Positions 19,348-26,762 of a DNA stretch of 47,052 bases are shown here, one piece after another. Every line of letters starts with the position of its first letter. Positions within the stretch are counted from its first letter, which is position 1. Position numbers and translations under genes: made by a program. The notes beneath the pieces are model-generated. The model did no database searches. It saw nothing but the letters and a program-made list of their open reading frames with translations, and was not told the origin of the DNA. This stretch comes from an uncultured Clostridia bacterium (GTDB taxonomy: Bacteria > Bacillota > Clostridia > Christensenellales > Aristaeellaceae), in contig CAMENN010000010.1 of assembly GCA_945928315.1 (NCBI GenBank), positions 1-47,052 of the forward strand. The letters run 5' to 3'.

Positions 19348-20820
19348 CTATTCCTTGGCGCGAACCGCCTGCTCCATCGTCAAGCCGGTGTTGTAATCAA
19401 GCTGCCTGTACTCGCCCGGTTCGTTCTCGGGCTGACGCGTGAATCCATCCACAGCCCATCGGGGCCGGCGGTCCGTCCGCCACGGCCTGCACTGCCACTG
19501 GTAACCGCGGAAGGGGTCCCGCGTCGCGTTCATCCAGTCGAGCAGACGGTCGTGCATCCGGTCCCTGACCGCGCGGCAGTCCGGCGCATCGATCCGGTTC
19601 TCAAGGTCGTAAGGGTCCTGCGCCGTGACATAGAACTCGTCGGTATCCGTCAGATGAAGCGCCAGCTTGTACTCGTTGGTGATCAGCGCGCGCATGAGCT
19701 GCAAACCGCCGAAGCCATCGTGGTCCCGCTCGTAGCGGTTGAACTCCACAAACGCACGGCCGGGCGCTTCCTCCCTTCCGGAGAGAACGCCCATCAGGCT
19801 TTTGCCCGTGAACGCCCGGGGAATGGGCACGCCCATGTAGTCGAGCACCGTCGCCGGAAGATCCACATGCGACACCACGCCGTCGACCACCTGCCCCTTT
19901 TGGCAGCCTCCGCCTGCGAAGATCAGCGGAATCCGCGCGATTTCATCGTAGATCGCCGCGCCCTTGGTGTTGAGTCCGTGGGCGCCCAGCGCCGCGCCGT
20001 GATCCGATGTAAACAGAATCAGCGCATCCGGCGCGACCTCATGCACCTTGCCGATGATCCTGCCGATCAGGTCGTCGATGAAGGCGTTGCAGCTGAGCGC
20101 CTGCGCGCGGCGCACGGCCTCGCGATCGGGATTCGTCGTCTGCGCCCAGAGTCTCTGATAGAGCGGCTTGTTCTCGAGGCTGTCATGCATCGCGGGCGTG
20201 TCCGGCAGCGACTCGCCCTCGTACATCGATGCGTACGGCTGCGGACAGAGCGCCGGGCCGTGCGGCTCGTCAAAGGAAACCGTCAGGAAGAAGTCCCCGT
20301 CGCCGTGCTGCTCCAGATAGCGAACAGCACGCTCCGTACAGCGATAGCCGTATGTGAAGCGCTCGTCCATGCCGTCATAGCGCGTTTTGTTCATGCGGGA
20401 GCGCAGGCGCTCTTCATCGCTGCCCAGCTCGTCCAGATAGCACTTCATGTCATACCAGTATTCCGGGTCCCACCCCGGCGGGCAGATGCCGTAGCCGAAG
20501 TAATCTCCGCCGTCCAGGTGCCACTTGCCGATGAAGGCGCAGGGAATGCCATGGCTGCTCAGGCGCTGGCCGAGGGTCATGACATCCTGTCCCAGCGGCA
20601 TGCTGTTGCCCCAGCTGCCGTTCTCGTGCGGAAAGAGCCCCGTGAACAGCGCCGAGCGCGCGGGCCCGCACACCGGCTGGGCGGAGTAGGCGCGATCAAA
20701 TCTGACGCCCTCGCGGGCCAGCGCATCCAGGTTCGGCGTCCGCATGTCTGCGAATCCATAGCAGCCCAGCATGTCGTAGCGGGTGGTATCGGTCATCAGC
20801 CAGACGATTTGTCTCTTCAT
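19348..20820 (-). CDS. Sulfatase, Cys-type (formylglycine-dependent)
   Basis: A 490-residue sulfatase of the alkaline-phosphatase fold (S1 family). The N-terminal metal Asp is in WLMTDTTRYD (Asp11). The modification site is Cys51-Gly-Pro-Ala-Arg55, fitting C-x-P-x-R. GKWHLDGG (Lys99, His101), DEPHGP (His187) and FTSDHG (Asp273, His274) complete the site. There is no signal peptide, so it acts in the cytosol on imported substrate. Cys51 needs conversion to formylglycine, for which the maturase at 13906 is present. First gene of a five-gene operon; the ATG at 20820 has only a weak ribosome site (GGGGTG). Confidence 0.94.
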   Translation of the reverse strand: MKRQIVWLMTDTTRYDMLGCYGFADMRTPNLDALAREGVRFDRAYSAQPVCGPARSALFTGLFPHENGSWGNSMPLGQDVMTLGQRLSSHGIPCAFIGKWHLDGGDYFGYGICPPGWDPEYWYDMKCYLDELGSDEERLRSRMNKTRYDGMDERFTYGYRCTERAVRYLEQHGDGDFFLTVSFDEPHGPALCPQPYASMYEGESLPDTPAMHDSLENKPLYQRLWAQTTNPDREAVRRAQALSCNAFIDDLIGRIIGKVHEVAPDALILFTSDHGAALGAHGLNTKGAAIYDEIARIPLIFAGGGCQKGQVVDGVVSHVDLPATVLDYMGVPIPRAFTGKSLMGVLSGREEAPGRAFVEFNRYERDHDGFGGLQLMRALITNEYKLALHLTDTDEFYVTAQDPYDLENRIDAPDCRAVRDRMHDRLLDWMNATRDPFRGYQWQCRPWRTDRRPRWAVDGFTRQPENEPGEYRQLDYNTGLTMEQAVRAKE

Positions 20821-20857
20821 GCTCAACACCCCAACGTTTTTGTATGATTTCGGGGTC

Positions 20858-20886
20858 ATTATAGCAATATTTTCCCTTTCCGTCAA
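20858..20886 (-). promoter_or_regulatory. Promoter of the sulfatase-transporter operon
   Basis: Minus strand TTGACG (20881-20886), 17 bp, TATAAT (20858-20863). The five genes downstream to 15139 have gaps of 25 bp or less and no other clear promoter. Confidence 0.8.
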
Positions 20887-20941
20887 ACACCCGCCCGGAA
20901 GACACCAATCGCTTTTTCCTACAACGGAAAAAGACAAAAAA

Positions 20942-21010
20942 GTGGAATACATGTTCATAATGCCCGATAAATAATCAATAAATATGGGCATTATGAACGC
21001 AGTATTCCAC
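20942..21010 (-). repeat. Long interrupted inverted repeat between the AraC regulator and the sulfatase gene
   Basis: Outer arms GTGGAATAC (20942-20950) and GTATTCCAC (21002-21010), inner arms GTTCATAATGCCC (20953-20965) and GGGCATTATGAAC (20986-20998), separated by a 20 bp AT-rich centre. On the minus strand it is followed by CTTTTTTGTCTTTTTC, so it can terminate the AraC transcript. It also ends about 55 bp upstream of the sulfatase -35 box, where an activator might bind. Confidence 0.8.
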
Positions 21011-21108
21011 GAAACTGGAAACGAACTCGATCCTCTGCATTTCCACACCAAGGAATGACAGCAGGATAATGCAAATATTCAGCAAGAATTGAAACGCGGA
21101 AGAAGGGC

Positions 21109-21969
21109 TTACTCCGCCTGATTTCTGTATTCGGAGGGGCTCATGCCCGTCTCGGCACGGAACGCGCGGCAGAAGTACTGCAGGCTTTGGAATCCCACCA
21201 TCCGGCTGACATCGCCAATGCTGAGGTTGTCGTCGCACAGCAGCTCCCTGGCGTTGTCCATCCGGATTTTTCCCAGAAACCTTCCGGGGGAAACGTGCTG
21301 GGTCTCGGTAAAGAGATGGATGAACCGGGAGGGGCACAGATTCGCGCGATCCGCCAGCTCCTTCATCGTCCACGGATACATGTACTGCTCGTGCATGAGC
21401 GTGACGACGCGATCAATGCGGTCGTCACGGCGCCTGTGCGCCGCCTCCTCCAGCGTCGCCTTCTTGCGCAGGATGTAGTGCAGGAGCTCCTGAAGCATGC
21501 CCGAACAGATGCCCTCATACTGTGCGTCCTTGCGCTGAAACTCCATGGTGATCCGCTGGAACAGATCGACCATATGGCGGCTCTGGCCCACGTCGATGCA
21601 GAAGCCGCCTCCGGACAGCAGCGCATCGATCATGTCCGGCATGCCATAGCCGGTGCAGTGCACCCAATACACCGTGCAATCCTGTCTGTGGTCATAGGTG
21701 TAGCGATGCGGCGCATGCGCAGGGATCACCACCACCTGCCCTGAAACGGCCTCAAAGGCCGTTCCCTCGATCTCAAAGAGGCCCCTTCCCTTTTGTATGT
21801 AGAGAATCTGACTGTCCAGCCGGCCCTGCGGGCGCTCCATCGTATAGTCGGCTCCGTCCGCCGGTCCATACTGCTGGTAGCCGCTGCTGACAGGCAGAAG
21901 GAAGACATTCTTCTCCTCCAGACCGTTGCGCGGCCTGACATCCGTGATCCAACCAGAAACATGAATCAT
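21109..21969 (-). CDS. AraC-family transcriptional regulator
   Basis: A 286-residue regulator with an N-terminal cupin-like sensor (about 15-150, including QILYIQKGRGLFEIEG and VVVIPAHAPHRY) and a C-terminal double helix-turn-helix (about 185-284: WTMKELADRANLCPSRFIHLF; SIGDVSRMVGFQSLQYFCRAFR; MSPSEYR). It lies immediately upstream of the sulfatase operon on the same strand with its own space either side, so it is the prime candidate activator of that operon. Confidence 0.91.
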   Translation of the reverse strand: MIHVSGWITDVRPRNGLEEKNVFLLPVSSGYQQYGPADGADYTMERPQGRLDSQILYIQKGRGLFEIEGTAFEAVSGQVVVIPAHAPHRYTYDHRQDCTVYWVHCTGYGMPDMIDALLSGGGFCIDVGQSRHMVDLFQRITMEFQRKDAQYEGICSGMLQELLHYILRKKATLEEAAHRRRDDRIDRVVTLMHEQYMYPWTMKELADRANLCPSRFIHLFTETQHVSPGRFLGKIRMDNARELLCDDNLSIGDVSRMVGFQSLQYFCRAFRAETGMSPSEYRNQAE

Positions 21970-22083
21970 ACAGCTTCCTCCGTGGCTTTCATACTGCTGC
22001 CCGGCGCTCGTCCTTCCGGCGCCTGTGTCACCGTGGCGTTGAAACAGACCGTTGCAGGGCGACCTTCATGCCTATCATAGCAC

Positions 22084-22207
22084 ATTTCCACAAGCGTGGA
22101 AAGACAGCGGTTTTTGCGGTTACCCATCGTTTCCGGCATGGCGGCTGCGCAAAAAAGCCCCCGCAGGGGAAGGGGGGATTGCCGCGCGGGGGCAGATCGG
22201 GTATAAT
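22084..22207 (+). promoter_or_regulatory. Divergent space with the glycosyltransferase promoter
   Basis: TTGCCG (22179-22184), 17 bp, TATAAT (22202-22207) reads toward the gene at 22243. At 22084-22101 a short palindrome TTTCCAC-N4-GTGGAAA may serve the AraC gene leaving in the other direction. At 22152-22197 a GCCCCCGC/GCGGGGGC pair with an A-run on its left side forms a terminator-like hairpin on the minus strand. Confidence 0.6.
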
Positions 22208-22242
22208 AAAGGGAAAAGGAAACCCCCAGGGAGAGGACGAGT

Positions 22243-23118
22243 ATGAAGGTATCGCTGATCATTCCCACGCTCAACGCGCAGGCACAGCTGCCCGCGCTGA
22301 TCGACGCGCTTCGCGCGCAGACGGCCACGCCGCAGGAAATCCTCGTGGTGGACTCGCAGTCGGAGGACGGCACCGCGCAGACGGCGCGGCAGCTGGGCTG
22401 CCGGGTCGAGGTTATCGCGCGCGCGTCGTTTGACCACGGCGGCACGCGCGACATGGCGCTGCGCATGACGGACGGGGAGGCCGTCGTGTTCATGACACAG
22501 GACGCGATGCCCGCCCATGCGCGCAGCCTGGAGCAGCTGCTCGCGCCGCTTGCGGACCCGGCCGTCGCGGCGGTCGGCGGGCGGCAGATCGCCCGGCCGG
22601 AGGCCCGGCCCTATGAGCGGCTGGTGCGCACGTTCAACTATCCGGAGCAGAGCCGGACGTGGACGCAGGCGGACATTCCCGCGCTGGGCATCCGGGCGTA
22701 TCTGATCTCGGACGTGTTCGCGGCATACCGGCGCACGGCGTATCTGGATGCGGGCGGGTTCGACCATCCGCTGCCGACGAATGAGGACATGCTCATGGCG
22801 CAGCGGCTGCTGGCTGCGGGGTACACGCTGGCCTACAGCGGCGAGGCGGCGGTGATCCACTCGCACGCGTTTACCTGGCGGCAGGAATACCGGCGCAACC
22901 GGGCGATCGGGCGGATCATGGAGCGCTACAGCGGCCGCTTCGGCTGCGGCGAGGTCGGCGAGGGCATGACGCTGGTCCGGCGCGTGACGGCGCAGCTGCT
23001 GCGCGAGGGACACGGCATCGAGTGCGCGGCGTTTGCGCTCAACTGCTCGGCGCGGCTGCTGGGCAACCGCGCGGGGCGCCGGGAGGAGCGGCGCGCGCGG
23101 GGCAAGCGGCAGAGCTAA
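22243..23118 (+). CDS. Glycosyltransferase family 2 (rhamnosyltransferase-like)
   Basis: A 291-residue GT-A fold enzyme. It begins MKVSLIIPTLNAQAQLPALI; the sugar-nucleotide region has VVDSQSEDGT, FDHGGTRDMAL resembles the FNHGGTRN of rhamnosyltransferases, and FMTQDA and the acceptor-side NEDMLMAQRLLAAG follow. There is no membrane span, so it acts at the cytosolic face on a cell-wall or exopolysaccharide precursor. It is a lone gene with its own promoter, followed at once by a repeat copy; the donor sugar is inferred only from the HGGTR motif. Confidence 0.87.
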   Translation: MKVSLIIPTLNAQAQLPALIDALRAQTATPQEILVVDSQSEDGTAQTARQLGCRVEVIARASFDHGGTRDMALRMTDGEAVVFMTQDAMPAHARSLEQLLAPLADPAVAAVGGRQIARPEARPYERLVRTFNYPEQSRTWTQADIPALGIRAYLISDVFAAYRRTAYLDAGGFDHPLPTNEDMLMAQRLLAAGYTLAYSGEAAVIHSHAFTWRQEYRRNRAIGRIMERYSGRFGCGEVGEGMTLVRRVTAQLLREGHGIECAAFALNCSARLLGNRAGRREERRARGKRQS

Positions 23119-23120
23119 TA

Positions 23121-23400
23121 CTGATTTCACTCTAAATTGTTTTCCTAAGCGCGAAGCGAAGAAGGGAGTCTGAGGGACAATGTCCCTCAGGCAGGGGTAT
23201 GGGGGCAAGGCCCCCATCGCTACCTATCGCGAAGCGATCAAAGAAAAAGCAGTCAGGGAGCGAAGCGAGCCCTGACGGTCGGTTATCGAGCAGCTCAATT
23301 CCATTTGAGAACAGCATAAAACCAATTTTTGATAGAAATGGGCTATCAGCGCGAAGCGAAGAAGGGTCAAGGAGCATCGCCCCCTGACCCTTTCTGCTTT
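23121..23400 (+). repeat. Full copy (B) of the palindrome-rich intergenic repeat
   Basis: A chain of short palindromes: TGAGGGACA-A-TGTCCCTCA, GGGGGC-AAG-GCCCCC, ATCGC-GAA-GCGAT and CAGGG-AGCGAAGCGAG-CCCTG, with GCGCGAAGCGAAGAAGGG at both ends (about 23148 and 23350). Reading it as protein gives spurious frames. It fills the space between the glycosyltransferase and the GH3 gene; no real gene is seen. Confidence 0.8.
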
Positions 23401-23426
23401 GTATTGACCGCCCTTTGGGGCCCGAT

Positions 23427-25763
23427 TCACGCCAGCCTCAGGCACAGCTCCAGCACGCGCCTGGCGCTCTGGCGCACGAGCGCGGGATCGAGCGTCCCGT
23501 CCTGCACGCGCGCGAGCGTGTGCGCCGGCATGCCGCAGCCCATCTTGATGTCGTTGCCCGCGGCGACCTCGCGGTGCTGCTCGCCGTAGGTGTACCAGTC
23601 CGTCGTCACCACGCCGTCAAAGCCCCACTCCCCGCGCAGAATGCCCGTGAGCAGGTCCGTGTTTTCGCTTGCGCGCACGCCGTTGATCGGGTTGTACGCC
23701 GTCATCAGCGACCAGGGCTGCGCGGCCTTCACGCACAGCTCGAACCCGCGCAGGTAGATCTCGCGCAGCGCGCGCTCGGACAGGCGGGAATCGCAGTTGC
23801 GGCGGTTCTCCTCCCGGTTGTTGCAGGCGAAGTGCTTGATGCACGCGGCTACGCCCATGCTCTGCACGCCGCGCACCATCGCCGATGCCATGTGCCCGGC
23901 CAGCAGCGGGTCCTCCGAGTAGTACTCGAAGTTGCGGCCGCACAGCGGGCTGCGGTGGATGTTCATCGCCGGGGCGAGCCACACGCCGATGCCGTTCTCG
24001 CGGACCTCCTCCGCGGCGGCACGGCCCACACGCTCGACCAGCGCCTCGTCCCAGGTGCAGGCCAGCAGCGTCGCGCAGGGGAACGCCGTCGTGCACACGC
24101 CGAGATGCGGCTGGATGCGCAGACCCGCAGGGCCGTCCGCCGTCATCACGTTGGGCACGCCCGCGCGCGGCAGGTTGCCGAAGCCGAACGTGTTCGCGAT
24201 GCCCCGGTTGGGCTGGCCGCCCAGCAGGTGAATCTGCTGCTCCAGGGTCAGCGAGTCGAGGAAGGCGTCGAGCGTCATGCGCCCCTCGGCGACGTCGATG
24301 AGCATGGGCAGCTCATCCTTGGCGCCCCACATGTGCAGCCCGCCGGTCCAGGGGCAGTCCTCCGGGGTCTGCCCGTCGAACGGCAGCACGGACGGGTCAT
24401 AGGGCAGCGGCTCGTCGCTCCTGTCCATGGGCAGCGCCTCGTAGGAGCCGTCCGCGCGCATGCGGCGGGTGAGATGCTGCGGCGCGCAGCGGGAGGCGCA
24501 GCGCTCCACCACGCGGTCCTCCTCCAGATGGAGGCAGAAGTCGAGCGGCCTGGCGTCGCGCACGTTCTCGCCGACATGGACATGGTAGTCGCCCGCCTCG
24601 AGCACCCAGGCGCTCCTGCAGACCGCGCCGGTGTCGTCGAAGCTGGCAAGGCCACGCACAGGGCAGTCGATGATGACGGCCTCGCGCTCACCGGGGGCCA
24701 GCGTGCGCGTCTTGGCGAAGCCGATGAGCACGCGCGCGGGCTTGCCGAGCTTGCCCTGCGGGGCCTCGCCGTAGACCTGCACGACCTGCCTGCCGGCCAC
24801 ATCGCCTGTGTTGCGCACGAACAGCGTGACGCGCAGCGCGTCGCCGGACGGTGCGCAGGCCATGTCCTCCATCGCGAAGGTGGTGTAGCTCAGGCCGAAG
24901 CCGAATGGATAGCAGACCTTCTGCGCGGCGCCGGGGATCGTCTCGAAGTAGCGGTAGCCCACGAAGATGTCCTCGTGGTACTCAACGTAGTGGATCGAAT
25001 CGCCGAAGCCCTCGGAGGAGGGATAGGCGTCGAAGTTTTCGGCGAAGGTGTCGGAAAGGCGTCCGCTGGGGCAGACCCTGCCGCAGAGCACGTCGGCCAT
25101 GGCGCCGCCGCCCTCGATGCCGCCCTGCCAGGCGAGCAGCACGGCCTTCACGCTGTCGCTGGCGCGGCACCAGCTGGTGTCCATCATGCCGCCGGTGTTG
25201 AGCACGACGACGACCCGGTCAAACGCGGCGAGCACCTTGCTGACCATGGCCTCCTCGGCCTCGCTCAGGTAGAAGTCGCCGTCGTGGGGCAGGGCGGTGC
25301 GGTCGGCGCCCTCGCCGGAATAGCGGCACAGCGTCACCAGCGCGGTATCGGCGTATGCGCGGGCCTGCGCGAGCAGCGCGTCATCCAGCGGCGGCTCGGC
25401 GACGAGGCCGGGCGCGACGCCCTGCGCATACTGCTCCTTCACATAGCCGGCGTAGTATGCGGAGAGCGGCGCGCAGAGGTTCCAGCCCTCCAGGGCGCCC
25501 AGCAGGCTGCGGCTGTAGGCGGTGGTCACGTCGCCGCTGCCGCCGCCGCCCTTGACGTAGTCGGCCTGCGCCTTGCCGAAGACGGCCAGCGGCGCGGCGG
25601 GATCGAGCGGCAGGGTGCGCTCCTCGTTCTTGAGCAGCACCATGCCCTCGGCGGCGGCCTCCCGTGCGAGCACGATGTGCGCGGCGCCGGCGGTGACGCG
25701 CGGCTCTCCGGCGTAAAGCGGGAGGGGCGGCATATGGTTGATGCGCTGCCATTTTCTGTTCAT
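23427..25763 (-). CDS. Glycoside hydrolase family 3, swapped domain order
   Basis: A 778-residue cytosolic beta-glycosidase without a signal peptide. The domain usually found second comes first: the GH3 C domain spans about 30-275 (AAAEGMVLLKNEERTLPL; CRYSGEGADRT; VLNTGGMMDTSW; FGFGLSYTTF). A fibronectin-III-like part follows at about 295-380. The TIM barrel comes last, at about 450-770 (MTADGPAGLR; NIHRSPLCGRNFEYYSEDP; IKHFACNN; nucleophile Asp722 in VVTTDW). The same order is known in some Ruminococcus and Butyrivibrio beta-glucosidases. The ATG at 25763 follows GGAGG. Beta-glucosidase, xylosidase or N-acetylglucosaminidase specificity cannot be told apart here. Confidence 0.92.
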   Translation of the reverse strand: MNRKWQRINHMPPLPLYAGEPRVTAGAAHIVLAREAAAEGMVLLKNEERTLPLDPAAPLAVFGKAQADYVKGGGGSGDVTTAYSRSLLGALEGWNLCAPLSAYYAGYVKEQYAQGVAPGLVAEPPLDDALLAQARAYADTALVTLCRYSGEGADRTALPHDGDFYLSEAEEAMVSKVLAAFDRVVVVLNTGGMMDTSWCRASDSVKAVLLAWQGGIEGGGAMADVLCGRVCPSGRLSDTFAENFDAYPSSEGFGDSIHYVEYHEDIFVGYRYFETIPGAAQKVCYPFGFGLSYTTFAMEDMACAPSGDALRVTLFVRNTGDVAGRQVVQVYGEAPQGKLGKPARVLIGFAKTRTLAPGEREAVIIDCPVRGLASFDDTGAVCRSAWVLEAGDYHVHVGENVRDARPLDFCLHLEEDRVVERCASRCAPQHLTRRMRADGSYEALPMDRSDEPLPYDPSVLPFDGQTPEDCPWTGGLHMWGAKDELPMLIDVAEGRMTLDAFLDSLTLEQQIHLLGGQPNRGIANTFGFGNLPRAGVPNVMTADGPAGLRIQPHLGVCTTAFPCATLLACTWDEALVERVGRAAAEEVRENGIGVWLAPAMNIHRSPLCGRNFEYYSEDPLLAGHMASAMVRGVQSMGVAACIKHFACNNREENRRNCDSRLSERALREIYLRGFELCVKAAQPWSLMTAYNPINGVRASENTDLLTGILRGEWGFDGVVTTDWYTYGEQHREVAAGNDIKMGCGMPAHTLARVQDGTLDPALVRQSARRVLELCLRLA

Positions 25764-25820
25764 GGTTCATCCTCCGTTTCTGCAGGCTGCGCCCGGATGC
25801 TCCGGGCAAATCCTCTGATT

Positions 25821-25829
25821 ATTGTACCA
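25821..25829 (-). promoter_or_regulatory. Extended -10 promoter element for the GH3 gene
   Basis: Minus strand TGGTACAAT, an extended -10 (TGn plus TACAAT) about 58 bp before the ATG. The -35 region (TGTCCC at 17 bp) is poor, as is usual with extended -10 elements. Confidence 0.5.
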
Positions 25830-26057
25830 CGGAATGCGGCGGCGGGACAGCCCTCAAATTGGGCGCGTCGAAGCCGGCAGGGAATCTGTGCGGCTGTCCG
25901 GGCCGCAAAGCTGGGGGAGAAAGGTTTGAGAATTGTAAACTCCGCGTTTGAAAACACGGCGGAAGTTTAGAAAAGGTAAATTTTCGGTCGAAATTCTGTA
26001 AACCCGGTAAATCAGAAAATACAAGGAAAAACCGGAGACGGAGCGCGTCAATGAGGC

Positions 26058-26094
26058 AAAAAAGCGAACGATTCCGAAGATCGTGCGGTTTTTT
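26058..26094. terminator. Bidirectional terminator-like hairpin before the XRE-cupin gene
   Basis: AAAAAA, then a CGAACGAT/ATCGTGCG stem with one mismatch and a 7-base loop, then GTTTTTT. The 25764-26192 space otherwise holds AT-rich sequence and two promoters, with no gene. Confidence 0.55.
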
Positions 26095-26106
26095 CGCGAA
26101 AACGCC

Positions 26107-26154
26107 TTGACAGCGGGGCGGAAATATGGTTTAATCTGTACCGCTGTATTAACC
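26107..26154 (+). promoter_or_regulatory. Promoter and candidate operator of the XRE-cupin/polyamine operon
   Basis: TTGACA (26107-26112), 17 bp, TTTAAT (26130-26135). Over the -10 and start point lies GGTTTAAT (26128-26135) opposed by ATTAACC (26148-26154), an imperfect inverted repeat suited to autoregulation by the first gene. Confidence 0.7.
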
Positions 26155-26192
26155 TCAAAGTTTTGCAGGACCAAACCGTGGAGGGAAGAGGC

Positions 26193-26735
26193 ATGGAAAT
26201 GAACATCGGCGAGAAGCTGAGAAACCTCCGCCAGAAGAACAATCTGACCCAGAAGGAGCTGGCCGACCGCTGCGAGCTTTCGAAGGGCTTCATCTCGCAG
26301 CTGGAGAGCAACCAGACGTCGCCGTCGCTTTCGACGCTGGAGGACATCCTGACGACGCTGGGCTCGTCGTTCCACGAGTTCTTTTCGGACGAGCAGGGGG
26401 ACGACCCCGTCTGCCGGAAGGAGGACGTGTTCATCAAGGAGACGGACGACGGGGTGACGATCCACTGGCTGATCCCGAACGCGCAGAAGAAGGACATCGA
26501 GCCGATTCTGGTGACGCTGGAGCCGGGGGCATCGACGGAGGAGGACCTGCCGCACATGGGCGAGGAATTCGGGCATGTGCTTGCGGGGAGCATCACGCTG
26601 GTGCTGGGGGAGAAGAGCTACCGCGTGCGCAAGGGGGACAGCTTTTCCTACAAGCCCTCGATGACGCACTATCTGAAGAACGCGGGCAAGACCCCGGCGA
26701 CGGTGATCTGGGTCTGTACGCCGCCGAACTTTTAA
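26193..26735 (+). CDS. XRE-cupin transcriptional regulator (PuuR-like)
   Basis: A 180-residue regulator. The N-terminal helix-turn-helix (about 5-60: IGEKLRNLRQKNNLTQKELADR; SKGFISQLESNQTSPSLSTL) is joined to a C-terminal cupin (about 105-178: EFGHVLAGSITLVLGE; GDSFSYKPSMTHYLKN). Proteins of this build commonly sit before potABCD and respond to polyamines or related amines. It is 27 bp before potA, so co-transcribed. The ATG at 26193 has GGAGGG seven bases upstream. Confidence 0.92.
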   Translation: MEMNIGEKLRNLRQKNNLTQKELADRCELSKGFISQLESNQTSPSLSTLEDILTTLGSSFHEFFSDEQGDDPVCRKEDVFIKETDDGVTIHWLIPNAQKKDIEPILVTLEPGASTEEDLPHMGEEFGHVLAGSITLVLGEKSYRVRKGDSFSYKPSMTHYLKNAGKTPATVIWVCTPPNF

Positions 26736-26762
26736 TCATTCATTTCTCAGGAGGAACGCACC

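Noticed and set aside
22152-22197. A true terminator on the minus strand upstream of the second AraC gene
   Set aside because: No minus-strand gene lies upstream to be terminated; the hairpin may be chance in a GC-rich stretch, so it is only mentioned within the intergenic entry.
23121-23400. A CRISPR array or tRNA cluster in the repeat-rich gap
   Set aside because: There are no equal-length spacers between identical repeats and no cloverleaf with a CCA end; the palindromes differ from each other.
23415-25970. A long plus-strand frame opposite the GH3 gene
   Set aside because: Composition is that of an antisense shadow, while the minus strand shows complete GH3 motifs.
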